Below the pieces are notes generated by a model. The model saw only the letters and a list, made by a program, of their open reading frames with translations. It ran no database searches and was not told where the DNA came from. DNA of 64,000 bases from Emticicia sp037153985 (GTDB taxonomy: Bacteria > Bacteroidota > Bacteroidia > Cytophagales > Spirosomataceae): NCBI RefSeq assembly GCF_037153985.1, contig NZ_JBBAYI010000009.1, forward strand, positions 228,198 to 292,197, read 5' to 3'. A program made the position numbers and the translations under genes. Positions 33,832 to 42,746 of the stretch are shown piece after piece. Each line of letters opens with the position of its first letter. The stretch's first letter is position 1.

Positions 33832-36800
33832 TTAGTTAAAGATATAACGAAGACCTAACTGCATTTGCCATACGTCATCCACAGTTTTTGATTTAACGAA
33901 TGAATCACGAAGCAAGATAGTTTCAGTAGTAGTTTTGCCGTCAGCACCTACGTTTGAAATAACCTGAGTATTCATACGATAAACCGGATTCCCAGAAGCA
34001 TCAACACTGGCTAATACTAGTGGGTTGAATGAAGTTGCAGAGTTACCTACACCCCAAGAGTTTTTAATCAGGTTACCGAAGTTATAAATATCAGCTCTTA
34101 CGCGGATGATGTTTTTCTTGTTAGCTTTACCAACTTTCACGAAGAAATCTTGTTCAACTGATAAGTCGAAACGAGTTAACCATGGGTAATAACCTGCGTT
34201 ACGTTCTGCATATTGACCACGACGAGTTGACAAGTATGGGTTTTTGCTGATATACGCATCTAATGCTGTTGCTTGCTCTTGTGCTGTAAACGTTTTACCA
34301 CCAGTAGTTAAAGTAGTAAATTTCAAGTCAGAAGCACTGTTTGGCACAAAGATAAGGTCGTTAATCTGACCATCACCGTTCATGTCATTTGAGTAAGTGT
34401 AAGAGATTTTACCACCACTTTGTGAAGTACCACCTAGTGTAATCATAGTAGAACCACCTAATTTACCACCATATTCGATACGGTAACTTGCAAAACCTAC
34501 AAAACGATGACGTAGGTCGTTATCAGCATAAGCTAAAGTGTTGTAGTTAACACCACCTATTGCCGGAATATTAGCATTTACAGTACTGTTAGCTTCTGAA
34601 AGGTTTCTGGCAATACCATAAGTATAACCCAACATAGCACCAAAGCCTTTAGTAATTGGTTTCTCTAATTTGAAAGTTAAAGAAGAAGCATTACCCAAGT
34701 TAGTGTTACTTAAGATATAAGCACTATTGATGGCAGCATTATAGAAACGGGCAGCAGTTGCAGCACTTCCTGATAAACCAGAAGCAGGGTAACGGTCACG
34801 GTTATCTGGGCCAGCAAATTTACCACTTGGTGTTTTCAAGTTAGCATCAAAGTAGTAAGTAGCATTACGGTTTTTGTTGTAGATAAACTCAGCCGTGAAG
34901 ATTAAACCAGCAAATGGTAGTTTTTGGTCAATCGCGATGTTAGTTTTCCAGATTTGAGGGAATTTCAAATTCTCGTCAGAAGCATTTACGTTATAACCTG
35001 TAATTTTCGACAAGTCTGTTGTAGCAGGTGTATATTTGGTTGGGTCAAGTGTGAATGGGTAATTCAATGCAGTATTACCTGTTACGTTCACTAAACCAAT
35101 GTTTACACCATTGTTACCTAACTGGTTAGATATCAATACATAAGGCATTCTTGATAAGAAAAGACCAGTACCACCACGGATTTGAGTAGTTTTATTACCG
35201 TTAACATCCCAGTTAAAACCAATACGTGGAGACGCATATAGTCTTGATTTAGGCATATTAGCCGTATTAACTTTATAAGTACTTAAATCAGGAGTTTTGA
35301 AGCTCAAAGCCGAAACAATTTTATTGTCGTAATCTACTGCTGTTGGGGCAATAGCAATGTAGTCAGCTCTTAAACCATAAGTTACTTTGAAATTGTTTGT
35401 AACCTGATAATCATCCTGAGCATACAAACTTGTAGTACCTACTTTTAATGTTTGCCATGGTTTTTGGCCGTTTGGCAATAAAGTATAACGGTAGTTAAAT
35501 CTGTTGATATCTACCGGAGAAGTAGTCAGGTTTGGATTCGCTAAATAAGCCAGAGCCGCTTTCTTGAAATCATCAATTGAGTTGAATGTCCAGACACCAT
35601 TCGATGCGTAGAAGAACAAGTTATTTGAAGTAAAGTGTTCGTAAGCAGCACCGGCAGTAATTGTATGTTTACCTGCAAAAATGGTAAAGTTATCTGTGAT
35701 ATTCAACGTAGAATAATCAAGTTTGTTATCAGGCGTGAATGGGTCAAAACCAACAGTGGTATAAGTAGAACCATCTTTCAGGATATCAATCGTTGGGAAT
35801 ACCTGCGTACGGTAAGAACGGTTTTCGATTTGTTTGTTGTAAGTAGCAATAAAGTTGTTAGCAAATTTGCTTTTGAAAGTTGAGTTCAACTCTGCTACGA
35901 TTGAGCGCGTATTATCCTGAATTTTATAACCTGAGTTCTGCGTTGAAATAGCAGTAGACAAGTTATTACGGCTACCATTACCTGCTGTGTTCGAGCTATT
36001 ACTGTTACTGATGATAGCGTCTGACTCTGAGTTATGGTGTGAATAACGAATAGTTAATTTGTTGTTATCGTTGATGTTATAATCAATACGAGTCAAGAAT
36101 TTCTTAGAGTTAACTTCGTTGTTATAACCATCAATAGCACCCATATCGAAATTGAAGTTAGTCTTCATGAACGATGCAAGGTCTTGTAAGTCAGCGGCTG
36201 TTGTACGAGAAATATTACCCGTAGCACCGTTACGGTTAGCTACCCAATCCAGAGCCGGACGAGCACCGTTTACCATTTCAGCGTTTACAAAGAAGAACAA
36301 TTTATTTTTAAGAATAGGGCCACCAATACGGAAACCATAAGTGTTTTCTTTGAAAGTAAGTGCAGGAATTTTATTTCCGGCAGCTGTTTTACCTACTAGG
36401 TCCTGGCTTTTCATGAATGTATAAGCCGAACCTGAGAAATCGTTAGTTCCTGAACGTGTTACGGCGTTGATACCTGCACCTGCAAAACCTGACTGACGCA
36501 CATCAAAAGGAGCAATGTTAATTTGAACCTCATCAATCGCATCTAGCGAAATAGCAGTAGTACCTGTACGGCCACCAGCTTGTGCTTGGTTACCTAAACC
36601 GAAACCATTATTGAACACAGAACCGTCAATAGTGAAGTTGTTATAACGGCTATCCTGACCACCGAATGAACGACCATTGCTATAAGCATTATATTTTGTA
36701 ATGTCGTTAATGTTACGTCCTAGTGTTGGTAGACGAACAATATTTTCGCGGCTAAGAGTAGTAGCAGCACCTGTACGCTCAGAACTGAAAATGTCACTTC

Positions 36801-37185
36801 TGGCAGCAGTTACTTGTACTTCCTGAAGTACAGCACCTTCTTCACTTAATTTAATGTCAACGTTAGACGTTGTACCCAAGCTGGTAATGATGCCCTCTTT
36901 GGCAGCCTCTTTAAAACCAACAAAAGAAGCAGTAACTTTGAATGGGCCTCCGATACGCACGGCAGGTAATACAAAACGACCTGTTGCGTTAGTAACTGTA
37001 CCATACTTAGTTCCTGACGGTTCATGGATAGCAACAACCGTTGCTCCGGGTAGTGCTTCGCCTTTATTATCTGTTACGACCCCGCTAATCGACGAGGTTG
37101 TAACCTGAGCAAAGCCTTGAAAAGCAAAGAAAATCCCTACAAGGAGTGTAAAAGCTCCTCGCAAAAAAGTAAATTTTTGCATCAT
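33832..37185 (-). CDS. Oar-like TonB-dependent outer-membrane receptor
   Basis: 1117 residues from the ATG at 37185 (the next codon is also ATG), giving a signal peptide ending GFAQ. Domain order: carboxypeptidase-regulatory-like beta-sandwich (about 28-120, SISGVVTDNKGEALPGAT), plug (about 125-245, with GRNINDITKY and DEVQINIAPFD), and a 22-strand-type barrel ending LGLRYIF with an aromatic-Asn tail. This is the Oar family of large TonB-dependent proteins, which in related bacteria handle peptides, proteases or T9SS-linked cargo; the ligand is unknown. Codon use is unusually uniform, as in strongly expressed genes. Confidence 0.9.
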   Translation of the reverse strand: MMQKFTFLRGAFTLLVGIFFAFQGFAQVTTSSISGVVTDNKGEALPGATVVAIHEPSGTKYGTVTNATGRFVLPAVRIGGPFKVTASFVGFKEAAKEGIITSLGTTSNVDIKLSEEGAVLQEVQVTAARSDIFSSERTGAATTLSRENIVRLPTLGRNINDITKYNAYSNGRSFGGQDSRYNNFTIDGSVFNNGFGLGNQAQAGGRTGTTAISLDAIDEVQINIAPFDVRQSGFAGAGINAVTRSGTNDFSGSAYTFMKSQDLVGKTAAGNKIPALTFKENTYGFRIGGPILKNKLFFFVNAEMVNGARPALDWVANRNGATGNISRTTAADLQDLASFMKTNFNFDMGAIDGYNNEVNSKKFLTRIDYNINDNNKLTIRYSHHNSESDAIISNSNSSNTAGNGSRNNLSTAISTQNSGYKIQDNTRSIVAELNSTFKSKFANNFIATYNKQIENRSYRTQVFPTIDILKDGSTYTTVGFDPFTPDNKLDYSTLNITDNFTIFAGKHTITAGAAYEHFTSNNLFFYASNGVWTFNSIDDFKKAALAYLANPNLTTSPVDINRFNYRYTLLPNGQKPWQTLKVGTTSLYAQDDYQVTNNFKVTYGLRADYIAIAPTAVDYDNKIVSALSFKTPDLSTYKVNTANMPKSRLYASPRIGFNWDVNGNKTTQIRGGTGLFLSRMPYVLISNQLGNNGVNIGLVNVTGNTALNYPFTLDPTKYTPATTDLSKITGYNVNASDENLKFPQIWKTNIAIDQKLPFAGLIFTAEFIYNKNRNATYYFDANLKTPSGKFAGPDNRDRYPASGLSGSAATAARFYNAAINSAYILSNTNLGNASSLTFKLEKPITKGFGAMLGYTYGIARNLSEANSTVNANIPAIGGVNYNTLAYADNDLRHRFVGFASYRIEYGGKLGGSTMITLGGTSQSGGKISYTYSNDMNGDGQINDLIFVPNSASDLKFTTLTTGGKTFTAQEQATALDAYISKNPYLSTRRGQYAERNAGYYPWLTRFDLSVEQDFFVKVGKANKKNIIRVRADIYNFGNLIKNSWGVGNSATSFNPLVLASVDASGNPVYRMNTQVISNVGADGKTTTETILLRDSFVKSKTVDDVWQMQLGLRYIFN

Positions 37186-37270
37186 GTTTTTTTTGGAGTT
37201 AGAAATGTTTGAAGTAAAATTCATCAAGCAGATTATATTGCCTTTGCAAAGGTCTTAAAAATTTTTCCTA

Positions 37271-37312
37271 AAAAAAACAAGCACCCATGTGTTTTGTGCA
37301 CATAAATGCTTG
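37271..37312 (-). terminator. Rho-independent terminator of ribBA
   Basis: On the minus strand, a stem of CAAGCA/TGCTTG (37307-37312 with 37278-37283) and an inner ATGTG/CACAT pairing is followed directly by a run of T, 90 bp after the ribBA stop and before the receptor gene. Confidence 0.75.
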
Positions 37313-37401
37313 GTTTCTAGTAATTTGTAGAATATTTAATGAAAAATATTGATTAAGTGCTATTTTTATATATTAAGAAATTGTTATGCAAGCCTAATAT
37401 T

Positions 37402-38607
37402 TTAGGCTCCCAGTATTTTATGCCCCATTTTGTCTCGCTTGGTCTGTAAATATTTTTCGTTATAAGGGTTTGATGAAATCTCGATCGGGATAGTATCAAC
37501 TATTTCCAGACCATACCCGATTAACCCCGCTCTTTTTCTGGGGTTATTCGAAATCAGTTTTATTTTTTTGATACCGAGGTCTCTTAAAATCTGCGCACCC
37601 ACCCCGTAATCTCTTTCATCCATCTTGAAACCTAATTCCAGATTAGCCTCAACGGTATCGCGGCCCATTTCCTGAAGTTTGTAGGATTTCAGTTTATTGA
37701 GTAGCCCAATGCCACGCCCTTCTTGATTCATATATAATACTACTCCCTTTTCGTTCTTTTGTACCATTTCCATGGCAGCATGTAGTTGTGGGCCACAGTC
37801 ACAACGGCATGAACCAAAAATATCGCCCGTTACACACGACGAATGCACGCGCACCATCACAGGTTCGTCAGGTTCCCATGTTCCTTTAATAAGGGCCAGA
37901 TGCAACTGGTCGTTATCTAATTGCCGATAGGCTATCATATCAAAATAGCCATGCTCAGTAGGCATTTGAACGCCAATTTCTCTTTTAATTAACGATTCCT
38001 TTTTCAGACGATACTCAATCAGGTCTTTTATACTAATAAGTTTGAGGTTAAACTTATCAGCAATTTCGCGTAGTTGTGGCAAACGCGCCATTGTTCCATC
38101 TTCGTTCAGAATCTCAATTAATACACCTGCGGGCTGTAAGCCTGCCAGTGTGGCTAAATCAATAGTGGCCTCGGTATGCCCTGCACGTCTGATAACCCCT
38201 CCGTCAACGGCTTTTAGCGGGAATATATGCCCCGGACGACCAAAATCTTCAGGTTTTGTGTTGGGGTCAACCAATGCTTGAATTGTTTTGGCACGGTCGC
38301 TGGCCGAAATACCGGTAGTACAGCCATTACCCAATAAATCAATCGAAATGGTAAATGCAGTTTCATGCTGGGCTGTATTTTTACCCACCATCATACTTAA
38401 CTGTAATTCCTCGCATCGTTTCGATGTTATCGGAGTACACATTAAGCCACGCCCTTCTTTTATCATGAAATTCACCATTTCTGGTGTAATTTTTTCGGCA
38501 GCACACACAAAATCACCTTCGTTTTCACGGTCTTCGTCATCCACGACAATGATTATCTTTCCATTGCGAATATCTTCAATCGCATCTTCTATACGGTCTA
38601 ACTTCAT
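37402..38607 (-). CDS. ribBA: Bifunctional DHBP synthase / GTP cyclohydrolase II
   Basis: 401 residues from the ATG at 38607. The N-terminal half (1 to about 205) is 3,4-dihydroxy-2-butanone-4-phosphate synthase with VDDEDRENEGDFVCAAE and the later RAGHTEA loop. The C-terminal half is GTP cyclohydrolase II with the zinc site HSSCVTGDIFGSCRCDCG and the catalytic stretch NQEGRGIGL. Together they supply both riboflavin precursors. The start at 38769 is rejected because it overlaps the divergent GNAT gene. No FMN riboswitch was recognised in the 144 bp upstream. Confidence 0.95.
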   Translation of the reverse strand: MKLDRIEDAIEDIRNGKIIIVVDDEDRENEGDFVCAAEKITPEMVNFMIKEGRGLMCTPITSKRCEELQLSMMVGKNTAQHETAFTISIDLLGNGCTTGISASDRAKTIQALVDPNTKPEDFGRPGHIFPLKAVDGGVIRRAGHTEATIDLATLAGLQPAGVLIEILNEDGTMARLPQLREIADKFNLKLISIKDLIEYRLKKESLIKREIGVQMPTEHGYFDMIAYRQLDNDQLHLALIKGTWEPDEPVMVRVHSSCVTGDIFGSCRCDCGPQLHAAMEMVQKNEKGVVLYMNQEGRGIGLLNKLKSYKLQEMGRDTVEANLELGFKMDERDYGVGAQILRDLGIKKIKLISNNPRKRAGLIGYGLEIVDTIPIEISSNPYNEKYLQTKRDKMGHKILGA

Positions 38608-38751
38608 TCTATTAATAGCTATGTAATTGTACTGTTTTGTATCTAAAACACTTTGCTTCTCGAAAACGTTTGTAAAGGTAGTGGTTTTCAACAAAAGAGT
38701 ATTAATATTGCTAGTATGCCCCTTGAATTTTAACCAAATAAGTGCCTGATA

Positions 38752-39276
38752 ATGACAGATAACCTGCATATACGTTTTCTTGAAGCGAAAGATTTTGATA
38801 AACTACTGGCGTATCTTACGTGTTTAAGTGCCGAAACCCGCAGCAGATTTGCACCACATACTTTTGATATGCCCACCATTGAGCAGTTTTATCAGCCTGA
38901 AAACAACCAATCAGGGTTTATTATTGAAAATTTATCGGAGCATACAATTGTTGCCTATGCCATTATCAAGAAAGGGTACGTGCCTAAAGATAAAGCACGG
39001 TTGCAAAAATATGGGTTGTCTTTATTTCCGTTAACCGATTGCACGTTTGCACCATCAGTAGCAGATGCGTGGCAGGGCAAAGGTTTGGGTAATACTCTTT
39101 TCGGCTATATCAGGCATCAACTACAAATGCAAGGTTTAAAAAGAATGATTCTTTGGGGAGGCGTGCAAGCACAAAATGTAAGAGCAGTAAATTTTTATCT
39201 GAAACAGGGGTTCCTGAAAATAGGTGATTTTGAAAACAACGGGATTGCTAATTATGACATGATTCTTGAAATTTAA
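38752..39276 (+). CDS. GNAT-family N-acetyltransferase
   Basis: 174 residues with the GNAT acetyl-CoA core: FAPSVADAWQGKGLGNTLFG (motif A with the Q/R-x-x-G-x-G type turn near 108-114), a following helix, and motif B with RAVNFYLKQGFLKIGDF near the C-terminus. The N-terminal part binds the acceptor, which cannot be inferred. It is divergent from ribBA and lies 67 bp ahead of the GbsR-like gene, which has its own promoter and operator. Confidence 0.87.
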   Translation: MTDNLHIRFLEAKDFDKLLAYLTCLSAETRSRFAPHTFDMPTIEQFYQPENNQSGFIIENLSEHTIVAYAIIKKGYVPKDKARLQKYGLSLFPLTDCTFAPSVADAWQGKGLGNTLFGYIRHQLQMQGLKRMILWGGVQAQNVRAVNFYLKQGFLKIGDFENNGIANYDMILEI

Positions 39277-39285
39277 GCGGTATTT

Positions 39286-39323
39286 AAAAATAAACTTTCA
39301 AAAATTCTTGGAAGTTTATTTTT
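39286..39323. promoter_or_regulatory. 38-bp near-perfect palindromic operator upstream of the GbsR-like gene
   Basis: Twelve-bp perfect arms (39286-39297 and 39312-39323) and further symmetry toward the centre leave only two non-pairing positions (one a T-G pair). Its core, beginning AAACTTTCAAAAATTCTTG at 39292, recurs in changed form at 39863. It sits in the -33 region of the regulator promoter, which suggests autorepression. Confidence 0.65.
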
Positions 39324-39331
39324 AGTTATTA

Positions 39332-39339
39332 TATATTTG
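39332..39339 (+). promoter_or_regulatory. Candidate -7 box of the GbsR-like gene
   Basis: TATATTTG, exact match to TAnnTTTG, ending 4 bp before the ATG; a TTG of the palindrome lies 21 bp upstream and could act as -33. The message would be nearly leaderless. Confidence 0.5.
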
Positions 39340-39343
39340 TATT

Positions 39344-39850
39344 ATGAATATAGAGGAAATCAGACAGCAGTTTGTTCAGGCTTGGGGAGTGCTAGGCACA
39401 TCGTGGGGCATAAGTCGCTCAATGGCTCAGGTGCATGCTTTGCTTTTATTAAGCAAAAACGAAATGAGCACCGAAGAAATAATGGAAGACCTTAAACTGT
39501 CGAGAGGTAACGTAAACATGGTGTTAAGAGAACTAATAAGCTGGAATTTGCTCTATAAACAAACTAAACCGGGCGATAGGAAAGAATATTTTATAGCAGA
39601 GCATGATATTTGGCAAATAGCTGTCAGGATTATTACCGAACGAAAAAAACGTGAAATTATGCCTGCCCGCCAAACGGTAAAAGTTTTACTGGCTAATGCC
39701 TCCGATGCTAATGATGCTGAACAGAAGCATATTAAGCAAATGCTTGGAGACTTGAACAGTTTTATTGAGCAAATGGATACGCTCAGCGAATTATTGCTCA
39801 AAGCAGAGAAAAATGCTTTGTTGAAAAATGTATTAAAACTCATGAGTTAA
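39344..39850 (+). CDS. GbsR/MarR-family transcriptional regulator
   Basis: 168 residues. The winged helix-turn-helix lies at about 20-90: SRSMAQVHALLLLS, then EEIMEDLKLSRGNVNMVLREL as the recognition helix and LLYKQTKPGDRKEYF as the wing. A long helical C-terminal region (about 105-168) should dimerise. This is the GbsR-like branch of MarR proteins. A palindrome covers its own promoter, and a related site precedes the next gene, so it probably controls itself and the DUF393-epimerase pair. The inducer is unknown. Confidence 0.87.
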   Translation: MNIEEIRQQFVQAWGVLGTSWGISRSMAQVHALLLLSKNEMSTEEIMEDLKLSRGNVNMVLRELISWNLLYKQTKPGDRKEYFIAEHDIWQIAVRIITERKKREIMPARQTVKVLLANASDANDAEQKHIKQMLGDLNSFIEQMDTLSELLLKAEKNALLKNVLKLMS

Positions 39851-39862
39851 TTTTTTTTACTT

Positions 39863-39886
39863 AAACTTTCACAAATTATTGAAACT
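39863..39886. promoter_or_regulatory. Second GbsR-like operator, upstream of the DUF393 gene
   Basis: Begins AAACTTTCACAAATTATTG and matches the first operator at 21 of 26 positions; the inner TTTCA/TGAAA arms are symmetrical. It lies directly in front of the ATG at 39887. Confidence 0.6.
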
Positions 39887-40705
39887 ATGAGAACTTTAAC
39901 CGATAATAAATTATTACTGGATGCCGATTGCCCCATGTGTAGGTTATATGCAAAAGGATTTGAAAAAGCAGGTTGGGTCGATGAAGCCACTTATTGCCCA
40001 TACCAGAGTTTTGATGGGCTAGCTAACGAAAATCTTGATCTGGACAGGGCCAGAAACGAAATTGCTTTGGTAGATACCCAAAGTAATACAGTAAAATACG
40101 GCATTGATGCCTTCAGGCATATTATTACCAATAGATTCCCTTTTTTAAATGGCTTCCTTAAAAGCCGCCCTGTTGATTTTTGCTTACGGAAATTGTATCG
40201 GTTTATTTCTTTTAACCGAAAAGTGATAGCCCCTAGCGAGAAAAAAGAATACACAAGAGAATGTGTACCTGATATGAATGTCAGATACCGCTTGGCTTAT
40301 ATGGTGTTTGTGATAGTTTGCTCGTCAGTAGTGCTTTATAATTTTACACGTCCAATTAATTCTTTCATGGGGTGGCAAAATTATTTGGGAAGAGAGTTAC
40401 TCATTTGCGCTGGACAAATTTTATGGCAGGTAACTTTTTTATGGAAACTTCTTAACAAAAAACTACTTGAATACCTCGGAAATATGATGACCGTCTCGAT
40501 GATAGGCACGTTGCTTTTATTGCCCATGCTTTTATTTACTGGCTTGCCTGTGGCATTCAGGTTGTTTTATTTTGTTTTCGTTGTTGGCTTCATGCTATGG
40601 GAGCACTTGAGAAGATGTAAAATATTGAAAATCGGGTATCTTCCCACCATCTCATGGCTGGTTTATCGGTTGGTAGCGTTGGCTATAATTGTTATGATGA
40701 GTTAA
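39887..40705 (+). CDS. DCC/DUF393-family protein with membrane domain
   Basis: 272 residues. The N-terminal part (1 to about 110) is a DCC1-like thioredoxin-related domain with the Cys-Pro-Met-Cys motif in DADCPMCRLYAKGF. The rest has five or so membrane helices (about 138-155, 168-185, 199-217, 222-240, 252-270). It may be a membrane-bound thiol-disulfide exchange protein; substrate unknown. A GbsR-like operator precedes its start and a TIGR01777 epimerase gene follows 17 bp after its stop, so the pair is likely co-transcribed with or under the control of the regulator. Confidence 0.82.
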   Translation: MRTLTDNKLLLDADCPMCRLYAKGFEKAGWVDEATYCPYQSFDGLANENLDLDRARNEIALVDTQSNTVKYGIDAFRHIITNRFPFLNGFLKSRPVDFCLRKLYRFISFNRKVIAPSEKKEYTRECVPDMNVRYRLAYMVFVIVCSSVVLYNFTRPINSFMGWQNYLGRELLICAGQILWQVTFLWKLLNKKLLEYLGNMMTVSMIGTLLLLPMLLFTGLPVAFRLFYFVFVVGFMLWEHLRRCKILKIGYLPTISWLVYRLVALAIIVMMS

Positions 40706-40722
40706 ATATTAATGGCAGAAAG

Positions 40723-41616
40723 ATGAAAATTATTATTGCCGGCGGAACAGGCTTTTTAGGAAAAGTACTTCAAAAATACTTTACTGAAAAAGGCGATGAA
40801 GTATGGATATTGACCCGAACACCCAAAAAGATAAATGAAATTTATTGGGATGCCACCAATACCGGAAGTTGGATAAGCACTTTGGAAGGAGCAGAGGTAG
40901 TTATTAATCTGACTGGTAAATCGGTCGATTGTAGGTATAATGCAAACAATAAAAAGATTATTCTGGAATCGAGAGTAAAAAGTACGGAAGCCTTACAGAA
41001 GGCTATCGGATTGTGTGAAAATCCACCAAAAATATGGCTGAATGCCAGTAGTGCTACTATTTATATCCATGCCGAGACGCAGTTGATGGATGAAGAAAAC
41101 GGAATTATAGGAGATGATTTTTCGATGAACATCTGTAAAAGTTGGGAGAAGGTATTTTTTGCCGATACCAGTTTGCCAGTTAGGAAAATAGCTTTGAGAA
41201 CAACTATCGTCTTAGGAAACAAAGGTGGGGCATTTCCTAAAATGAAAACCATTACCAGATTAGGTCTGGGTGGTAAACAAGGCAATGGCAAACAATGGGT
41301 AAGCTGGATTCATGAACAAGATTTTTGCAGAGCGGTGGCATTTATAATTGCCCACGAGCAACTGACTGGCAAAATAAATGTATGCGCGCCTAACCCGGTA
41401 AGAAATGAAGATTTTATGAAATATCTGCGGAAATCTTTGGGTGTACCTGTGGGCATTAATAGCCCGGTTACGCTTTTAGAGTGTGCTTCTGTTTTTATCG
41501 GAACCGAGACAGAACTATTGTTGAAAAGTAGAAATGTATATCCTAAGAGATTATTAGACACTGGATTCCGTTTTGAATTTCCTGAAATTACGCAGGCTTT
41601 TGCTGAATTAAACTAA
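40723..41616 (+). CDS. TIGR01777-family NAD-dependent epimerase/dehydratase (YfcH-like)
   Basis: 297 residues from the ATG at 40723. The Rossmann motif GGTGFLG is at about 7-13; NLTGKSVDCRYN and the substrate-site segments LNASSATIYIH follow, and the C-terminal DUF1731-like domain ends with the segment NVYPKRLLDTGFRFEFPE, which is typical of the YfcH group. These are extended short-chain dehydrogenases of unknown substrate. Upstream start at 40654 is rejected because it overlaps the DUF393 gene in another frame. Confidence 0.88.
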   Translation: MKIIIAGGTGFLGKVLQKYFTEKGDEVWILTRTPKKINEIYWDATNTGSWISTLEGAEVVINLTGKSVDCRYNANNKKIILESRVKSTEALQKAIGLCENPPKIWLNASSATIYIHAETQLMDEENGIIGDDFSMNICKSWEKVFFADTSLPVRKIALRTTIVLGNKGGAFPKMKTITRLGLGGKQGNGKQWVSWIHEQDFCRAVAFIIAHEQLTGKINVCAPNPVRNEDFMKYLRKSLGVPVGINSPVTLLECASVFIGTETELLLKSRNVYPKRLLDTGFRFEFPEITQAFAELN

Positions 41617-41647
41617 AAAAAATGGAGCCGTTAAGCTCCATTTTTTT
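41616..41647. terminator. Bidirectional terminator
   Basis: Stem of GGAGC/GCTCC extended by A7 and T7 (41616-41628 with 41635-41647), placed between convergent genes. Confidence 0.85.
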
Positions 41648-41658
41648 GAACATTTATC

Positions 41659-42639
41659 TTATTTTTTTTCAAAATCTCTATGATTCGACTCTTCATATAA
41701 GCGTTCTTTCGGAAGGCTTCTGAAATAATCATAAGTAATGGCTAAACCTTCTGCGCGGCTTACCTTAGGTTCCCATCCTAATATTTCCTTAGCTTTGGTA
41801 ATGTCGGGCTGGCGTTGCTTAGGGTCATCTTTCGGCAGAGGTTTGTAAACTATTTTCTGGTCAGTGCCTGTTAGTTTGATGATTTCCTCTGCAAATTGCT
41901 TAATAGTAATTTCGGCAGGGTTACCAATATTTACCGGATAGGCATAATCAGATAATAGCAAACGATAAATACCTTCTACGAGGTCGTCAACATAGCAGAA
42001 AGAACGTGTCTGAGAGCCATCACCAAAAATTGTGAGGTCTTCGCCGCGTAAAGCCTGACCAATAAAAGCAGGTAAAACACGGCCGTCGTTCAGGCGCATA
42101 CGCGGGCCATAAGTATTGAAAATACGAACAATTCTTGTTTCAAGCCCATGATAAGTATGGTAAGCCATAGTCATGGCTTCCTGAAAACGTTTGGCTTCAT
42201 CATATACACCACGTGGCCCGACAGGGTTCACATGCCCCCAGTATTCTTCGTTTTGTGGATGCACAAGAGGGTCGCCATAAACTTCAGAAGTAGAAGCAAT
42301 AATAACACGTGCTTTTTTCACACGGGCAAGCCCCAGACAGTTGTGGATACCTAACGAACCCACTTTCAGGGTCTGGATAGGTATTTTCAGATAATCAATC
42401 GGGCTGGCAGGTGAGGCAAAATGTAGAATATAGTCTAATTCGCCAGGCACATGAATAAACTTGCTAACATCATGATGGTAAAACTCAAAGTTCGGATGCT
42501 TGAACAAGTGTTCTATATTGCGTAAATCTCCTGTAATGAGATTATCCATGGCAATAACGTAGTATCCTTCTTTAATAAATCTATCACAAAGATGTGAGCC
42601 TAAGAAACCGGCACCGCCTGTAATAAGAACTCTTTTCAT
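41659..42639 (-). CDS. UDP-glucuronate decarboxylase (UXS-type SDR)
   Basis: 326 residues of the extended SDR family. GGAGFLGSHL binds NAD near the N-terminus, the Tyr-x-x-x-Lys pair lies in GPRGVYDEAKRFQEA (about 141-155), and the segments YWGHVNPVGPRGVYDE and GDGSQTRSFCYVDDLV are hallmarks of UDP-xylose synthase. It converts UDP-glucuronate to UDP-xylose. The preceding minus-strand gene is UDP-glucose dehydrogenase, which makes its substrate, so the two form a two-step route to UDP-xylose for surface polysaccharide. Confidence 0.88.
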   Translation of the reverse strand: MKRVLITGGAGFLGSHLCDRFIKEGYYVIAMDNLITGDLRNIEHLFKHPNFEFYHHDVSKFIHVPGELDYILHFASPASPIDYLKIPIQTLKVGSLGIHNCLGLARVKKARVIIASTSEVYGDPLVHPQNEEYWGHVNPVGPRGVYDEAKRFQEAMTMAYHTYHGLETRIVRIFNTYGPRMRLNDGRVLPAFIGQALRGEDLTIFGDGSQTRSFCYVDDLVEGIYRLLLSDYAYPVNIGNPAEITIKQFAEEIIKLTGTDQKIVYKPLPKDDPKQRQPDITKAKEILGWEPKVSRAEGLAITYDYFRSLPKERLYEESNHRDFEKK

Positions 42640-42746
42640 AGAAATAAATATGATATATCCCCTGATATATTACCTGAATTATATAATGAAAGGGAAAGCT
42701 AAACAGGATAGGGGAGGTTATTGCCTAATTGCTTCCCATAATGAAT

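Noticed and set aside
38608..38751. FMN riboswitch upstream of ribBA
   Set aside because: The spacer is too short and AT-rich, and none of the conserved RFN element segments is present.
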